Positions 25,633 to 33,726 of a stretch of 64,000 bases of DNA are shown here, one piece after another (within the stretch, counting starts at the first letter, position 1; each line of letters starts with the position of its first letter). The DNA comes from Stenotrophomonas rhizophila (GTDB taxonomy: Bacteria; Pseudomonadota; Gammaproteobacteria; Xanthomonadales; Xanthomonadaceae), in assembly GCF_001704155.1 (NCBI RefSeq), contig NZ_CP016294.1, positions 679,501 to 743,500 on the forward strand, written 5' to 3'. Under the pieces are notes generated by a model that saw nothing but the letters and a program-made list of their open reading frames with translations, did not search any database and was not told where the DNA came from. The position numbers were made by a program, and so were the translations under genes.

Positions 25633-26280
25633 ATGTTCCGACAGCGCGTTCAACGTCACCCGACCATTGGGGGAGGAAGTCACCAACTCCTCGACTGCCT
25701 TCACGACGAATGGAGGGCTATGCTTGGGCGGGGGTGCGTTCGCAGCAGGCTTCTTCGGCGCCTGCTTCTTTACCTTCGCCACGGGCGCAGCGACTGGCTT
25801 GGCCACGCCTGCCACCTTTGTCACAGGCTTCGCTACGGGCTTTGCTACTGGCGTCCACTCAAAGAACTGATCGCACGCCTTTCGCAGTGCTTCCGGGCAA
25901 TTGGCGTCACCCGCGATGTAGACGGTTGCACCACGCTCCCTGAGCTTGCGGCACAGGTAGGCGAAGTCGCTGTCACCGGTGACCAGGCAGAAGGTCTGTG
26001 CACGTTTGTCCAACAGAAGCTCAAGCGCGTCCAGCGACAAGGCGATGTCGGTGCTGTTTTTCCTGGGCGCGTAGGGGAACTGCAGGCAGCTGGTAAACGA
26101 CTGCCGGACCAGAACCTGTTCCCACCCCTTGTTGATCGTGTTCGGGTTGCCGTAGCCCCGGCGAACTGTCACCCGCCCTGCCTGTGCTGCTCGCTGCAGC
26201 GCGAACTCGGCGATCTCCGGCGGCACGTTGTCGCAATCAATCAGGAGGGCGACGGACGCTTCCTGGGTGGGGAGGGCCAT
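25456..26280 (-). CDS. NYN-domain (LabA-like PIN) protein with C-terminal OST-HTH/LOTUS-like domain
   Basis: A 274-residue protein. The N-terminal NYN/PIN-like RNase domain has ASVALLIDCDNVPPEIAEF (first acidic residues D-x-D), NSTDIALSLDALELL, and FCLVTGDSDFAYLCRKLRER, the GDSDF acidic motif of the family. A lysine/proline/alanine-rich linker (about 150-200) leads to a C-terminal domain (VVKAVEELVTSSPNGRVTLN, ALSEHIRLTQPTFKPGTYGH), which looks like the OST-HTH/LOTUS RNA-binding fold. Such proteins are RNA-degrading or RNA-binding. It lies inside the effector-immunity locus in the same orientation; its role there is unknown. Confidence 0.82.
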   Translation of the reverse strand: MALPTQEASVALLIDCDNVPPEIAEFALQRAAQAGRVTVRRGYGNPNTINKGWEQVLVRQSFTSCLQFPYAPRKNSTDIALSLDALELLLDKRAQTFCLVTGDSDFAYLCRKLRERGATVYIAGDANCPEALRKACDQFFEWTPVAKPVAKPVTKVAGVAKPVAAPVAKVKKQAPKKPAANAPPPKHSPPFVVKAVEELVTSSPNGRVTLNALSEHIRLTQPTFKPGTYGHAKLVTMVKTYPLLKTHQDSKGHWTVSLAPKTTNGSTVKKALVV

Positions 26281-26377
26281 AGCAGTTCCTTGTGCTGGGC
26301 CGGGGTGCCGGTAGGGGAACTATAGGCAATTTGGTGGTGGGTGCGCGCGGGGTTTGGGAGGGCTGGCTTGCGGGGGG

Positions 26378-26400
26378 AGCCGACTGACAGTCGGCGCTAC
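26378..26400 (-). repeat. SMAG/REP-like palindrome
   Basis: AGCCGACTGACAGTCGGCGC followed by TAC. On the minus strand it begins GTAGCGCCGACTGTCAGTCG. It matches the unit at 4162-4184 and lies between the NYN gene and effector 2. Confidence 0.8.
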
Positions 26401-26453
26401 CGGGAGGCCGGGGTTGCGCTGCCGCTGGGAGTTATCCCATGCGCATTGTGGTG

Positions 26454-27773
26454 TTATCCCATGCGCATTGTTTGGTGGTGGTTGTGTTCCTGCTGCTGGG
26501 TCTGTGCCAGCGCCTGCTGCTGGCGCTCCTGGCCGACCACCTCCAGCCGCTGCAGCGATTGCTCCACCGGCGTCTGCACGGCCACATCCGTGGGCATGGA
26601 GGCGCGGCGGTGCGCCGGGTCGGCAGGGTCGCCCTGCACCACGAACACATTGCGCCCGGCGGGGCTGTCGGCGGTCTGGTGGCTCAGCAGCACGTGGTCG
26701 GCGCGCTCCAGCCCGTGCTGGCGGGCCAGTGCCACCACGCTGGCGGTGAGCCGTTCGCTGTTCTCGTCCGGGGCGCGGCCCTGCCTGGCGTCGATGGCGG
26801 CCACCCCTTCGCGTACCTGCTGCACCAGGGCGTAGTCCGCATGGCCCGGGCCGATGTCGGCCAGCCGGGTGGGGGCTTGATGCCTGTCCCCCGGCGCGCC
26901 GTCTATCGAGGCCGTGAACGGGCTGCGGGTGATGGTGCGGTACGGGTCATCTTCGTGGAACTGGGTGGCCTTCTGCTGGCGCTCCAGGCGCACCTCGCGG
27001 GCGTCGTTGAGTTCGGCAATGCGGCTGGGGTTGGTCTCTTCCCGCATGGAAACGTGGCCGCCGCCGGTGCTGACGTTCGTCCACTTCCGTTCCGACTCGA
27101 AGTACATGGCGTAGTAGCTGTTGCCGCCAATGACATTGGGGTTGGTGGCCGAGCGCCCTTCCAGCAGCTGGGTGGCTTCGGTGGCGCCCAGCCTGGCCAG
27201 GTACTGGCCGCCTTCCACCACGCCCATCTGGGCGATGGCGTCATAGCCGGTCCTGCCTACGCGGGTTGCGCCCAGATAGTTGTTGTCCAGCATGTTGGTC
27301 CAGATCTGCTCGACCTTCTCCGGGCCGCTCTCTTTCAGGGCAGCCTGCAGGAGCACGCGGGGTGTCCAGCAGTTGGGGTCGAGGTTGTGGCGCTCGAACG
27401 CGCGGTCGTGCGCGCGCATCACGTCCTTGCCGGGCAGGTTCAGGGCCTTGTCCGGCTGGTTCTGTCCCATCCAGTAATTGCGCAGCTCCAGGTCGCGCTT
27501 GAGCAGGGTCTGGCCGAAGGCCTCCCACTGCCGCTCGCTCAGGTCCGCGTTGGGAAACCGAGAGCCATTGTCGTGCTGGCTCCGTGCATGATCCTGCGCG
27601 TAGCTGTTTGCCACCCGCCCGGGCAGGCTGTCGTTGCGCACCACGCCCAGCGCCAGCGTTCCGTAGCCATCGGCGCCCGGCAGCTGGGAAAGGTAGTTCC
27701 AGTACAGCTCGCGGTTGCCCGCGTCGGCGTAGCTGGTCAGGATTCGGATGTCGTTCTGGGTCAATCCACTCAT
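26454..27773 (-). CDS. T4SS antibacterial effector 2 with XVIPCD signal
   Basis: A 439-residue paralogue of effector 1. Both start MSGL(N/T)Q and share AGNRELYWNYLSQ-like, TLALGVVRNDSLPGRVANSY and NLDPNCWTPRVLLQAALKE. The XVIPCD covers the last ~120 residues: YALVQQVREGVAAIDARQGR, DENSERLTASVVALARQHGL, RADHVLLSHQ, NVFVVQGDPADPAHRRASMP, VAVQTPVEQSLQRLE and a glutamine/histidine-rich tail. The middle third (about 150-260) is the most different, as expected if specificity changed. It sits 24 bp downstream of immunity lipoprotein 3. The toxic activity is unknown. Confidence 0.85.
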   Translation of the reverse strand: MSGLTQNDIRILTSYADAGNRELYWNYLSQLPGADGYGTLALGVVRNDSLPGRVANSYAQDHARSQHDNGSRFPNADLSERQWEAFGQTLLKRDLELRNYWMGQNQPDKALNLPGKDVMRAHDRAFERHNLDPNCWTPRVLLQAALKESGPEKVEQIWTNMLDNNYLGATRVGRTGYDAIAQMGVVEGGQYLARLGATEATQLLEGRSATNPNVIGGNSYYAMYFESERKWTNVSTGGGHVSMREETNPSRIAELNDAREVRLERQQKATQFHEDDPYRTITRSPFTASIDGAPGDRHQAPTRLADIGPGHADYALVQQVREGVAAIDARQGRAPDENSERLTASVVALARQHGLERADHVLLSHQTADSPAGRNVFVVQGDPADPAHRRASMPTDVAVQTPVEQSLQRLEVVGQERQQQALAQTQQQEHNHHQTMRMG

Positions 27774-27796
27774 GTACTAATCCCTGTAAGCGTGGG

Positions 27797-28660
27797 TTAC
27801 CTGGCCTTGGTGCGCGCCAGAAGATCCCGCACCGCGTCTTCCATGCGCTTCCAGTCTTTCAGGAAGGCTCGCTTGTAATCGAGGGTGATGGAGAGCTTGT
27901 TCTCCACGTCGGTGAAGTAGTGGATGCAGCCAGCGGCAACGGCGCCCTGCTCCTGGATGACCTGGTCACCCTTGAGTTGCACGCCGTCTTCGCGGAACGT
28001 GCTGCTGTCGCACTTGATGAACGTGGTGAGGTTGCCGCTGGGGTCGCGTGCCACGTACCAGTCATCCTCGAAACCGGGGTTGCGGGTATGCGGTTTGCCG
28101 TAGCGCGTCTGGTAGGCCTTGGAATAAGCCGCCATCTTTGCTTCGTCGATGGCATAGGGAATCAGCCCCATCGTCTCTGGCTGGGCCACACGCAGATCCA
28201 GCCGATCCTTGGGGTTGTCCCGCTCGACCGAGCCTTCCGCGGTCACCGCGGTGTTGGACGACAGCCGTTCCAGCGAGGTCTCAATGGGCGCGGTATCGAT
28301 GTAGTCGATGGACACGGCGATCTCCTTGCGGAAATCATTGGTGCGCGGGTCCACACGCGCGCCGGGGGCGGTGGGATTCATGTCCGGCCACTCGATGACG
28401 AGGCTGACGCCGTCGCCGGGCCACGGCGCGATCTGGCTGTCCAGGTAGTTGGCGGGAATGCGGAAGGTATTCGGCCCCAGCTTCACGTCCACCGGTGCAT
28501 CGGTGTAGGTGTGGCCGTTGAGGGTGCGACCGGTTTCAGTTGCTTCCGACATGTTCGAAGTCCCTTTGTGTTCGGTGGGCGGCGTCCGTGCGCAGGCGCT
28601 GGCGCTCAGGGCGACGGCGAGTGCAACTGTCAGGCACCGGCCGGATGACATCACGCTCAT
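27797..28660 (-). CDS. Putative T4SS immunity lipoprotein 3
   Basis: A 287-residue lipoprotein of the same family (lipobox SASAC). Mature-part landmarks are YTDAPVDVKLGPNTFRIPAN, YLDSQIAPWPGDGVSLVIEW, DRLDLRVAQPETMGLIPYAI, EDDWYVARDPSGNLTTFIKC and AFLKDWKRMEDAVRDLLART. It is directly upstream of effector 2, so it is the likely cognate immunity protein. The first ~100 residues are almost identical to copy 4. Two conserved cysteines in the later part (FIKC and the one in AAGCIHYFTD) occur in all four paralogues and may form a disulphide. Confidence 0.8.
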   Translation of the reverse strand: MSVMSSGRCLTVALAVALSASACARTPPTEHKGTSNMSEATETGRTLNGHTYTDAPVDVKLGPNTFRIPANYLDSQIAPWPGDGVSLVIEWPDMNPTAPGARVDPRTNDFRKEIAVSIDYIDTAPIETSLERLSSNTAVTAEGSVERDNPKDRLDLRVAQPETMGLIPYAIDEAKMAAYSKAYQTRYGKPHTRNPGFEDDWYVARDPSGNLTTFIKCDSSTFREDGVQLKGDQVIQEQGAVAAGCIHYFTDVENKLSITLDYKRAFLKDWKRMEDAVRDLLARTKAR

Positions 28661-28800
28661 GGGCCATTCCATTGCAGTGGTTGGGGTCAACTATAGGGAA
28701 TGTGGTGTCAACGGGACAGGAGGCGGGCCGCCAACGTCGACATCTTTCGCCACGATGGGGCTGAAAGCATAATCCCCCCCCGCCGCATAAGCGAGGTGGT

Positions 28801-29664
28801 CTACTCGACCTTGAAGCGGTTCAAAACGTCCCGTACGGCCACTTCCATGGCCTTCCAGTCTTTGAGGAACACACGGTTGTAGTGCAGGCTGATTGAAAGG
28901 CTGTTCTCGGTATCCACGATGTAGTGGGTGCAGCTGGCAACCGTCCTTGAATCGGTATTGACCAGCTCCTTGCCCTTGATCTCAAACCCATCTGGACGAT
29001 GCTTGCGGCTGTCGCACTTGATGAAGGTACTCAGTTGGCCGGCTGGGTCCCGGGCGATATACCAGTCATCTTCATACGCGGGGTTGCGCGGATGCGGATG
29101 CCCATACTTTGCTTCGTAGGCGCGCGCATACTCGGTCATCAGCGCATCGTTGATGGCGTAAGGGGTCAGCCCCAGCTGCTCGTTCTGGGCAACACGCAGG
29201 TCAAGTCGGCTGGAAGGGTCGTTCCGCTCCAATGAGCCTTCTACCGTGATGGCGTCGTTGCTCACTTGGCGCTGCAGCAGGGTCTCTATCGGCACCCGGT
29301 CGATGTGGTCAACCAGAATCCGGATCTCCTTGCGGAAATCATTGGTGCGGGGGTTGGCGCGGGCGCCCGGGGGCGTGGGTGTCATGTCCGGCCACTCGAT
29401 CACCAAGCTCACGCCCTCGCCGGGCCACGGTGCGATCTGGCTGTCCAGGTAGTTGGCGGGAATGCGGAAGGTATTCGGCCCCAGCTTCACGTCCACCGGT
29501 GCATCGGTGTAGGTGTGGCCGTTGAGGGTGCGACCGGTTTCAGTTGCTTCCGACATGTTCGAAATCCCTTTGTGTTCGGTGGGCGGCGTCCGTACGCAGG
29601 CGCTGGCGCTCAGGGCGACGGCGAGTGCAACTGTCAGGCACCGGCCGGATGACATCACGCTCAT
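28801..29664 (-). CDS. Putative T4SS immunity lipoprotein 4
   Basis: A 287-residue paralogue. It shares the N-terminal part with copy 3 (YTDAPVDVKLGPNTFRIPAN) and diverges later (ILVDHIDRVPIETLLQRQVS, LRVAQNEQLGLTPYAINDAL, EDDWYIARDPAGQLSTFIKC, VFLKDWKAMEVAVRDVLNRF). No effector lies directly downstream; instead there is another immunity gene, so it is an orphan copy. The promoter carries the conserved GTTGAC direct repeat (29690-29716). It is divergent from the membrane-anchored protein at 29777. Confidence 0.78.
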   Translation of the reverse strand: MSVMSSGRCLTVALAVALSASACVRTPPTEHKGISNMSEATETGRTLNGHTYTDAPVDVKLGPNTFRIPANYLDSQIAPWPGEGVSLVIEWPDMTPTPPGARANPRTNDFRKEIRILVDHIDRVPIETLLQRQVSNDAITVEGSLERNDPSSRLDLRVAQNEQLGLTPYAINDALMTEYARAYEAKYGHPHPRNPAYEDDWYIARDPAGQLSTFIKCDSRKHRPDGFEIKGKELVNTDSRTVASCTHYIVDTENSLSISLHYNRVFLKDWKAMEVAVRDVLNRFKVE

Positions 29665-29776
29665 GGGCCATTCCATTGCAGTGGTTGGGGTCAACTATAG
29701 GGAATGTGGTGTCAACGGGACAGGAATGGGCGTGCTTGCTGCCGCCCTTCCATGGTATTGAACGGCTGTAGCCGCG

Positions 29777-30685
29777 ATGGCAAAGGGAGTTGGCGCTGTG
29801 GTTGGGAGAACCGGAGGTTGGCTGGCGGTTGGCTTGGTCGCCGCAGTGGTGGGCGTTGCGCTGTGGTGGAATGCGCCAGCGACGCAGGGTGGCGCGCCGG
29901 GCGGGAAAGCCCAGGTGGCGCCGTCGGCCGTTGCGGCCACGGTGCGCGCCAATGCAACGGAAAGCCGCACCAGCCGAGGCGGGCCTGCTGAAGTAGACCG
30001 GGTAAAGACATTCGAGGACCTGAAACAGAGGGCCAAGGCGGGCGATGCCGTGGCCCAGCGCCTGTTGGCCGACACCTATGAAGGCTGCTACTTCGTCAAT
30101 ATTGACCGCGAGCACTTCATGGACAGTCTCGATTTCTATAGGCAGATGATCAGGGCGCCTGCCCAGCTCTCCGTGCTGGAGCAGGTAGCGGCCGAACGTT
30201 TCGCCCAATGCGGGGCAGTGGACGGTGGCGCCATCGTGCCGATGCAGCTCGTCACGGGCTGGTACGCGCAGGCGGCCGAGAACGGTGACCTGGCCGCCCG
30301 CTTGATGGACAACGCGTTCAAGCAGAAGCGGCTGGATACAGCTGAAGCCGCCGAGCAGCTTGAAGAAGTATTGGGCTCCAATGATCCAGCGGCCGTGTTT
30401 GCCTTGGGCAGCACGTTGCACAGCAACTACCCCGCCAGCACAGGCGGCCCGGCGGAGGGCTTGATGACCGGGGAGCACGCAGGCGAGACATGGATGGTGG
30501 CTGGCTGCCGGATGGGGTACGACTGCGGGCCCTCGGGCAAACTGATGGGAACGCTGTGCCTGATGCAGAACGCTTGTACGGGTGAGGACTTCGAGGCCTA
30601 CCTCAAGCGGGCGATGATGAATGAAGCGGAGCGAAGGGACTTGGAGCGTAGGGTGACGGAGATACTTCGGTTGGTTGAGGGGTAG
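29777..30685 (+). CDS. Membrane-anchored protein of unknown function, possible immunity factor
   Basis: A 302-residue protein with one N-terminal membrane helix (TGGWLAVGLVAAVVGVALWW) and a periplasmic part. The mature domain is helical and has Sel1-like features (DLKQRAKAGDAVAQRLLADT, AAENGDLAARLMDNAF, ALGSTLHSNYP) with several cysteines (EGCYF, QCGAV, CRMGYDCG, GTLCLMQNAC). The C-terminal ERRDLERRVTEILRLVEG is repeated as a remnant at 31290-31350. Divergent from the lipoprotein array; an immunity or envelope-protection role is a guess from context. Confidence 0.62.
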   Translation: MAKGVGAVVGRTGGWLAVGLVAAVVGVALWWNAPATQGGAPGGKAQVAPSAVAATVRANATESRTSRGGPAEVDRVKTFEDLKQRAKAGDAVAQRLLADTYEGCYFVNIDREHFMDSLDFYRQMIRAPAQLSVLEQVAAERFAQCGAVDGGAIVPMQLVTGWYAQAAENGDLAARLMDNAFKQKRLDTAEAAEQLEEVLGSNDPAAVFALGSTLHSNYPASTGGPAEGLMTGEHAGETWMVAGCRMGYDCGPSGKLMGTLCLMQNACTGEDFEAYLKRAMMNEAERRDLERRVTEILRLVEG

Positions 30686-30861
30686 CCCTCCCGCCGCTGT
30701 CTACACCATTCCCGCAGGAGCAAGCGAGCCAACGAAACGCCGAGCAAGCGGTAGGAATTCTCCGATGGCCGACCAGCCCGCTGGCATGGCACTCTTTACC
30801 CGATGGACCCTGAACGCCGTTGTTTGGGTCCAAACCGGGTCGATGAACGGAAGCACTTAAC

Positions 30862-31239
30862 ATGAACCTCTCGCCGCCACCCGTGCCAGGCAAACTCCGT
30901 GAACTTCTGAGCGCATATCCCGAACATATCGAGCGGCTGCAGTTGGCCATGGACAGGGCAGCCTCCGAAGCTGGTGCCAGTACGCCTCGGATTGAGCACA
31001 TTGTGTGGGCGTTGGAAGACTGTCTTGAAGGTTTCGTGGCGTCGGCTCGTGTCGAACTTGATGCTGCCAAGGCCAAAGGCAGTGCCGATGGCATTCGCCA
31101 CGCCGAAGCAAAGGAAATGCTGATGCTTCGTGCGGCATTGAAGCAGCAATGGATCGGCGATAAGGGCTTGCTTGATTATCTGGAGCGGGAGGAAGACCCC
31201 GTGCCGAATCGCAGACAGAGGCAACTAAAGGAAAAATGA
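30862..31239 (+). CDS. Small helical protein, paralogue of the zeta-effector partner (putative orphan immunity)
   Basis: A 125-residue cytosolic helical protein: LSPPPVPGKLRELLSAYPEH, IERLQLAMDRAASEAGAS, IEHIVWALEDCLEGFVASAR, LMLRAALKQQWIGDKGLLDY. It aligns with the protein at 33727-34053 (LPPIPQRLCEMLKEYPGHLA, FELAIWVLEDLVGAFFEEAR, QKPWFGDKDFSIFFG) and with a truncated copy at 33364-33513. No signal peptide, so it should act in the cytosol. The likely role is immunity to a zeta-type toxin, inferred because the third family member sits just upstream of the zeta effector. Confidence 0.68.
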   Translation: MNLSPPPVPGKLRELLSAYPEHIERLQLAMDRAASEAGASTPRIEHIVWALEDCLEGFVASARVELDAAKAKGSADGIRHAEAKEMLMLRAALKQQWIGDKGLLDYLEREEDPVPNRRQRQLKEK

Positions 31240-31554
31240 TGCACATCCTGGCAGAGCTGTTCGTCCCCGCCCGCGCGGTGTAAGGCAGGGCTTGAGCGAA
31301 GGGAGCTGGAGCGTAGGGAGACGGAGATACTGAGGTTGATTGAGGGGTAGCCCCGCGCAGCTGCTCACAACAATCCCGCGGGCGCCCGCGGGCCAAAGTC
31401 GCTCCAGGCAACCGGTAGGACTTCTCCGATGGCCACCCAGCCCGTTGGCGTGGCACTCTTCACCAATTCAATGGGGGCTGCCTGGAAGGAGTTGCTTGGG
31501 CCCACTCCAGATCGAACAGGCTGCCGTGTAGGGATCTACATTCAGAGATGACTC
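31240..31554 (+). pseudogene. Spacer with remnant of the 302-residue gene
   Basis: 31290-31350 encodes ERRELERRETEILRLIEG plus stop, nearly the same as the end of the gene at 29777-30685. The following stretch (31354-31470) also resembles 30686-30830, including GGTAGGA-CTTCTCCGATGGCC. This is the scar of a tandem duplication whose middle was lost. Otherwise no gene is seen. Confidence 0.75.
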
Positions 31555-32055
31555 ATGCCTCTCCACTTCGAAGCTAAATCGAATTCCTCATTTGATCCCT
31601 TCAGCGGTGTCACCATACCGGAGCCTCGCATCCTTCCTGGAAAGCTCCCGGACGGCAGCGCAGTCACGGAGTATCAGTACGCGTTCTATCGGGGCGATGC
31701 ACGTATCGGCGGCTTGGGCTTCAATGGCCCCGATATGTCCGTTGAAGTCGACGGGATGGCGGAGAGGGTGTTTATCTTCGATCTTGGCCACGATTGGCTG
31801 ATCAAGTCCATGCTGGAGTTCAAGGAAATCATCGAGAATCAGGATGATGCCTTCACGTTTCTTCGTGGACTCGCGCAAGGGTTGGTGTTGGCGTACGCGG
31901 GCCAAACTGACAATGAAGAGAATCTGCGATACATAGCTACTACAACCCCGGTTGCACTGGTTGGAGCGGGTGTACCTGCTTCGGTGGAAACGGCGATGAA
32001 GCCGCAGGGCCCCATCGTCCTCGCCGAAGTACGCATTGCCAAACACGCTGGATGA
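31555..32055 (+). CDS. Putative cytosolic immunity protein, family copy 1
   Basis: A 166-residue protein without signal peptide. Landmarks are LHFEAKSNSSFDPFSGVTIP, EPRILPGKL, VTEYQYAFYRGDARIGGLGF, LGHDWLIKSMLEFKEIIENQ, DDAFTFLRGLAQGLVLAYAG and VLAEVRIAKH. It has a full-length paralogue at 32696-33196 and an N-terminally truncated one at 32036-32395. No recognised family. Because these lie in an array that ends in a T4SS effector, orphan immunity is the most likely role, but there is no direct evidence. Confidence 0.65.
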   Translation: MPLHFEAKSNSSFDPFSGVTIPEPRILPGKLPDGSAVTEYQYAFYRGDARIGGLGFNGPDMSVEVDGMAERVFIFDLGHDWLIKSMLEFKEIIENQDDAFTFLRGLAQGLVLAYAGQTDNEENLRYIATTTPVALVGAGVPASVETAMKPQGPIVLAEVRIAKHAG

Positions 32056-32395
32056 GGGGGTTTTCGGGACGGAGGACGTTATAGAGGCGTCTGGGCAGCG
32101 CGAATGGGCATTTACCATCAATTTGAGCTCCGAGTCGACCTTGCGCTCAATGCTTCGCTCCAAAGAGAGCATCGGGAGCACGGATGACGACATCAACTTC
32201 ATAACAGCGCTCGCAAGAGGTCTTGTGAATGTGTTTGCAGGGCAGGATGACAATACCGATAACCTGTCTTACGTCCCATTTACCTCGGTTGAAGCGCTCT
32301 CGGCCTTGGGCCTTCCCGTGCCTGCAAGCGTGCGCGTCATGGCACAAGGGACTGTCGTTCTTGCCGAAGTCCATGTCCCCGCGCACCGGGGCTGA
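32036..32395 (+). pseudogene. N-terminally truncated copy 2 of the 166-residue family
   Basis: The frame (possible TTG start at 32036) reads GVFGTEDVIEASGQREWAFT then SESTLRSMLRSKESIGSTDD, DINFITALARGLVNVFAGQD and VVLAEVHVPAHRG. It matches residues ~57-166 of the copy at 32696-33196 (GFFGTEVAAELEGQRGLIYT ... LAELSAPAHVA). The join follows the stop of copy 1 (TGGATGAGG), so it looks like a recombination scar between paralogues. It overlaps copy 1 by 20 nt and might still be read through coupling. Confidence 0.72.
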
Positions 32396-32695
32396 GGGCG
32401 GAACGGTGAGCAGTTTCGCGTTTCCACCTGGAGGACGTCAGGCGGGGCGCGCATCTGCCCAATATGGGATTCGGAGTTCCCCGATAGCCCCAAGCAGGGA
32501 AGCTGTGACGATCGTGTCTGTCGTACTCTGTGCGGAGATGGTGCGCAGAGCTAAGCGGCAGATGGATATAGTAGATGCGTCGAAAGCGTCGGTGAGCTCC
32601 TGCAGAGCTCCCTTCCTCCAACTGCGCCGGCCCCGCTGCTTTGGAGCGGAGGAAGGGCAGGCGACGCCAGAACCGAAACAGACTAAGGAAGAGCG
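32396..32695. other. Spacer between immunity-family copies
   Basis: No supported gene. A plus-strand frame here is cysteine/arginine rich and shows no similarity to its neighbours. It probably holds further duplication debris; AAGGAAGAG just before 32696 is a ribosome-binding site. Confidence 0.45.
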
Positions 32696-33196
32696 ATGTC
32701 GATCCACTTCAAGCCCATCGAAAACACCTCATTTGATGAGGGCAGTGGCGTCACCATCTCGCATCCTCGAATTCTTCTAGATGCGCCGCTGAATGGTGTT
32801 GCCAGCCTCGAGTACCAATACACGTTCCGCCGAGGCGGGCAGCGGGTGGGTGCCATGGGGTTTTTCGGAACCGAAGTCGCTGCCGAGTTGGAGGGGCAGC
32901 GCGGCTTGATCTACACACTCGATCTTCGCCCTGCTGAAGTACTCATGGATATGTTGAAGTTCAAGAGGTTCCTGGACGACACAAGCGACGACTTCGATTT
33001 TGTCCGATTCCTGGCACAGGGCTTGGTGATTGTTTTCGCGGGCAAAACTACCAATCCCGAGAGCAGGCGCTATCTGGTCGTCGCTAGCGCCGAAGACCTG
33101 GCGCGCGTTGGTGCGCCTGCACCTGCCGGCTACCTGGAGCTGCCTGATGGCAGCATCATCCTCGCTGAGTTGTCTGCTCCTGCGCATGTTGCCTGA
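32696..33196 (+). CDS. Putative cytosolic immunity protein, family copy 3
   Basis: A 166-residue protein with the same length and layout as copy 1: IHFKPIENTSFDEGSGVTIS, HPRILLDAPL, LEYQYTFRRGGQRVGAMGFF, LRPAEVLMDMLKFKRFLDDT, FDFVRFLAQGLVIVFAGKTT and IILAELSAPAH. AAGGAAGAG precedes the ATG. No signal peptide or membrane helix. Function inferred from the array context only. Confidence 0.65.
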   Translation: MSIHFKPIENTSFDEGSGVTISHPRILLDAPLNGVASLEYQYTFRRGGQRVGAMGFFGTEVAAELEGQRGLIYTLDLRPAEVLMDMLKFKRFLDDTSDDFDFVRFLAQGLVIVFAGKTTNPESRRYLVVASAEDLARVGAPAPAGYLELPDGSIILAELSAPAHVA

Positions 33197-33207
33197 CGTG
33201 AGGCACC

Positions 33208-33336
33208 ATGCCCAGTTCTGTGTTTGACGATTTTGCTCGGACTACCCTCTCTGCCACCACCAATATTGGTGACCAGAGTCCCGTCTCGAATGCTCAGGTT
33301 GAATCGGCAGACATGCCCAGTAGCGGCTCTTGGTGA
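33208..33336 (+). CDS. Very short ORF (42 codons), possibly a gene remnant
   Basis: Starts MPSSVFDDFARTTLSATTNI after GTGAGG, and ends in a stop at 33334-33336. It is not similar to neighbours. It may be the head of a deleted gene whose other end is the fragment at 33364-33513. Low confidence that it is a real gene. Confidence 0.25.
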   Translation: MPSSVFDDFARTTLSATTNIGDQSPVSNAQVESADMPSSGSW

Positions 33337-33363
33337 ACATAGACCCCTGACCATGGTACTAGT

Positions 33364-33513
33364 GCCAAGGCCAATGCCGATGGCATTCACCACGCCGAAG
33401 CGGAGCAAACGCTCATGCGTCGTACGGCATTGAAGCAGCAATGGATTGGCAGGGGTCTCCTTGATCTCCTGGAGCGGGATGAGGGCCAAGATCAAACCAC
33501 TGGCGATGCTTAA
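33364..33513 (+). pseudogene. 5'-truncated copy of the small helical (putative zeta-immunity) family
   Basis: Reads AKANADGIHHAEAEQTLMRR, TALKQQWIGRGLLDLLERDE and then a stop. It is close to the end of the protein at 30862-31239 (AKGSADGIRHAEAKEMLMLR, AALKQQWIGDKGLLDYLERE). No start or N-terminal half remains. Confidence 0.8.
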
Positions 33514-33726
33514 AGATGTCGCTTGTGCGGGCGTGAAGGTATAAGGGTTTTCCTATGGTTTCATCGCCAGTCGTTATGGCATCCTGAGGTCCTGGACCGG
33601 CAGCGTCCGCCAGCTCGTCGGGCACGCGGCGACCCTCCGCGCGCGCTTCGAACAAACGTGATGTCAGCGCTTTGGGGTCCGCGGCCTGATTGGAATGACC
33701 GTCACGAGACACAATGGATACTGCAA

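Noticed and set aside
21980-27878. Long plus-strand frames opposite effectors 1 and 2 (21980-23488 and 26439-27878)
   Set aside because: They are antisense shadows of the XVIPCD effector genes; the minus-strand proteins have recognised domains and good ribosome-binding sites.
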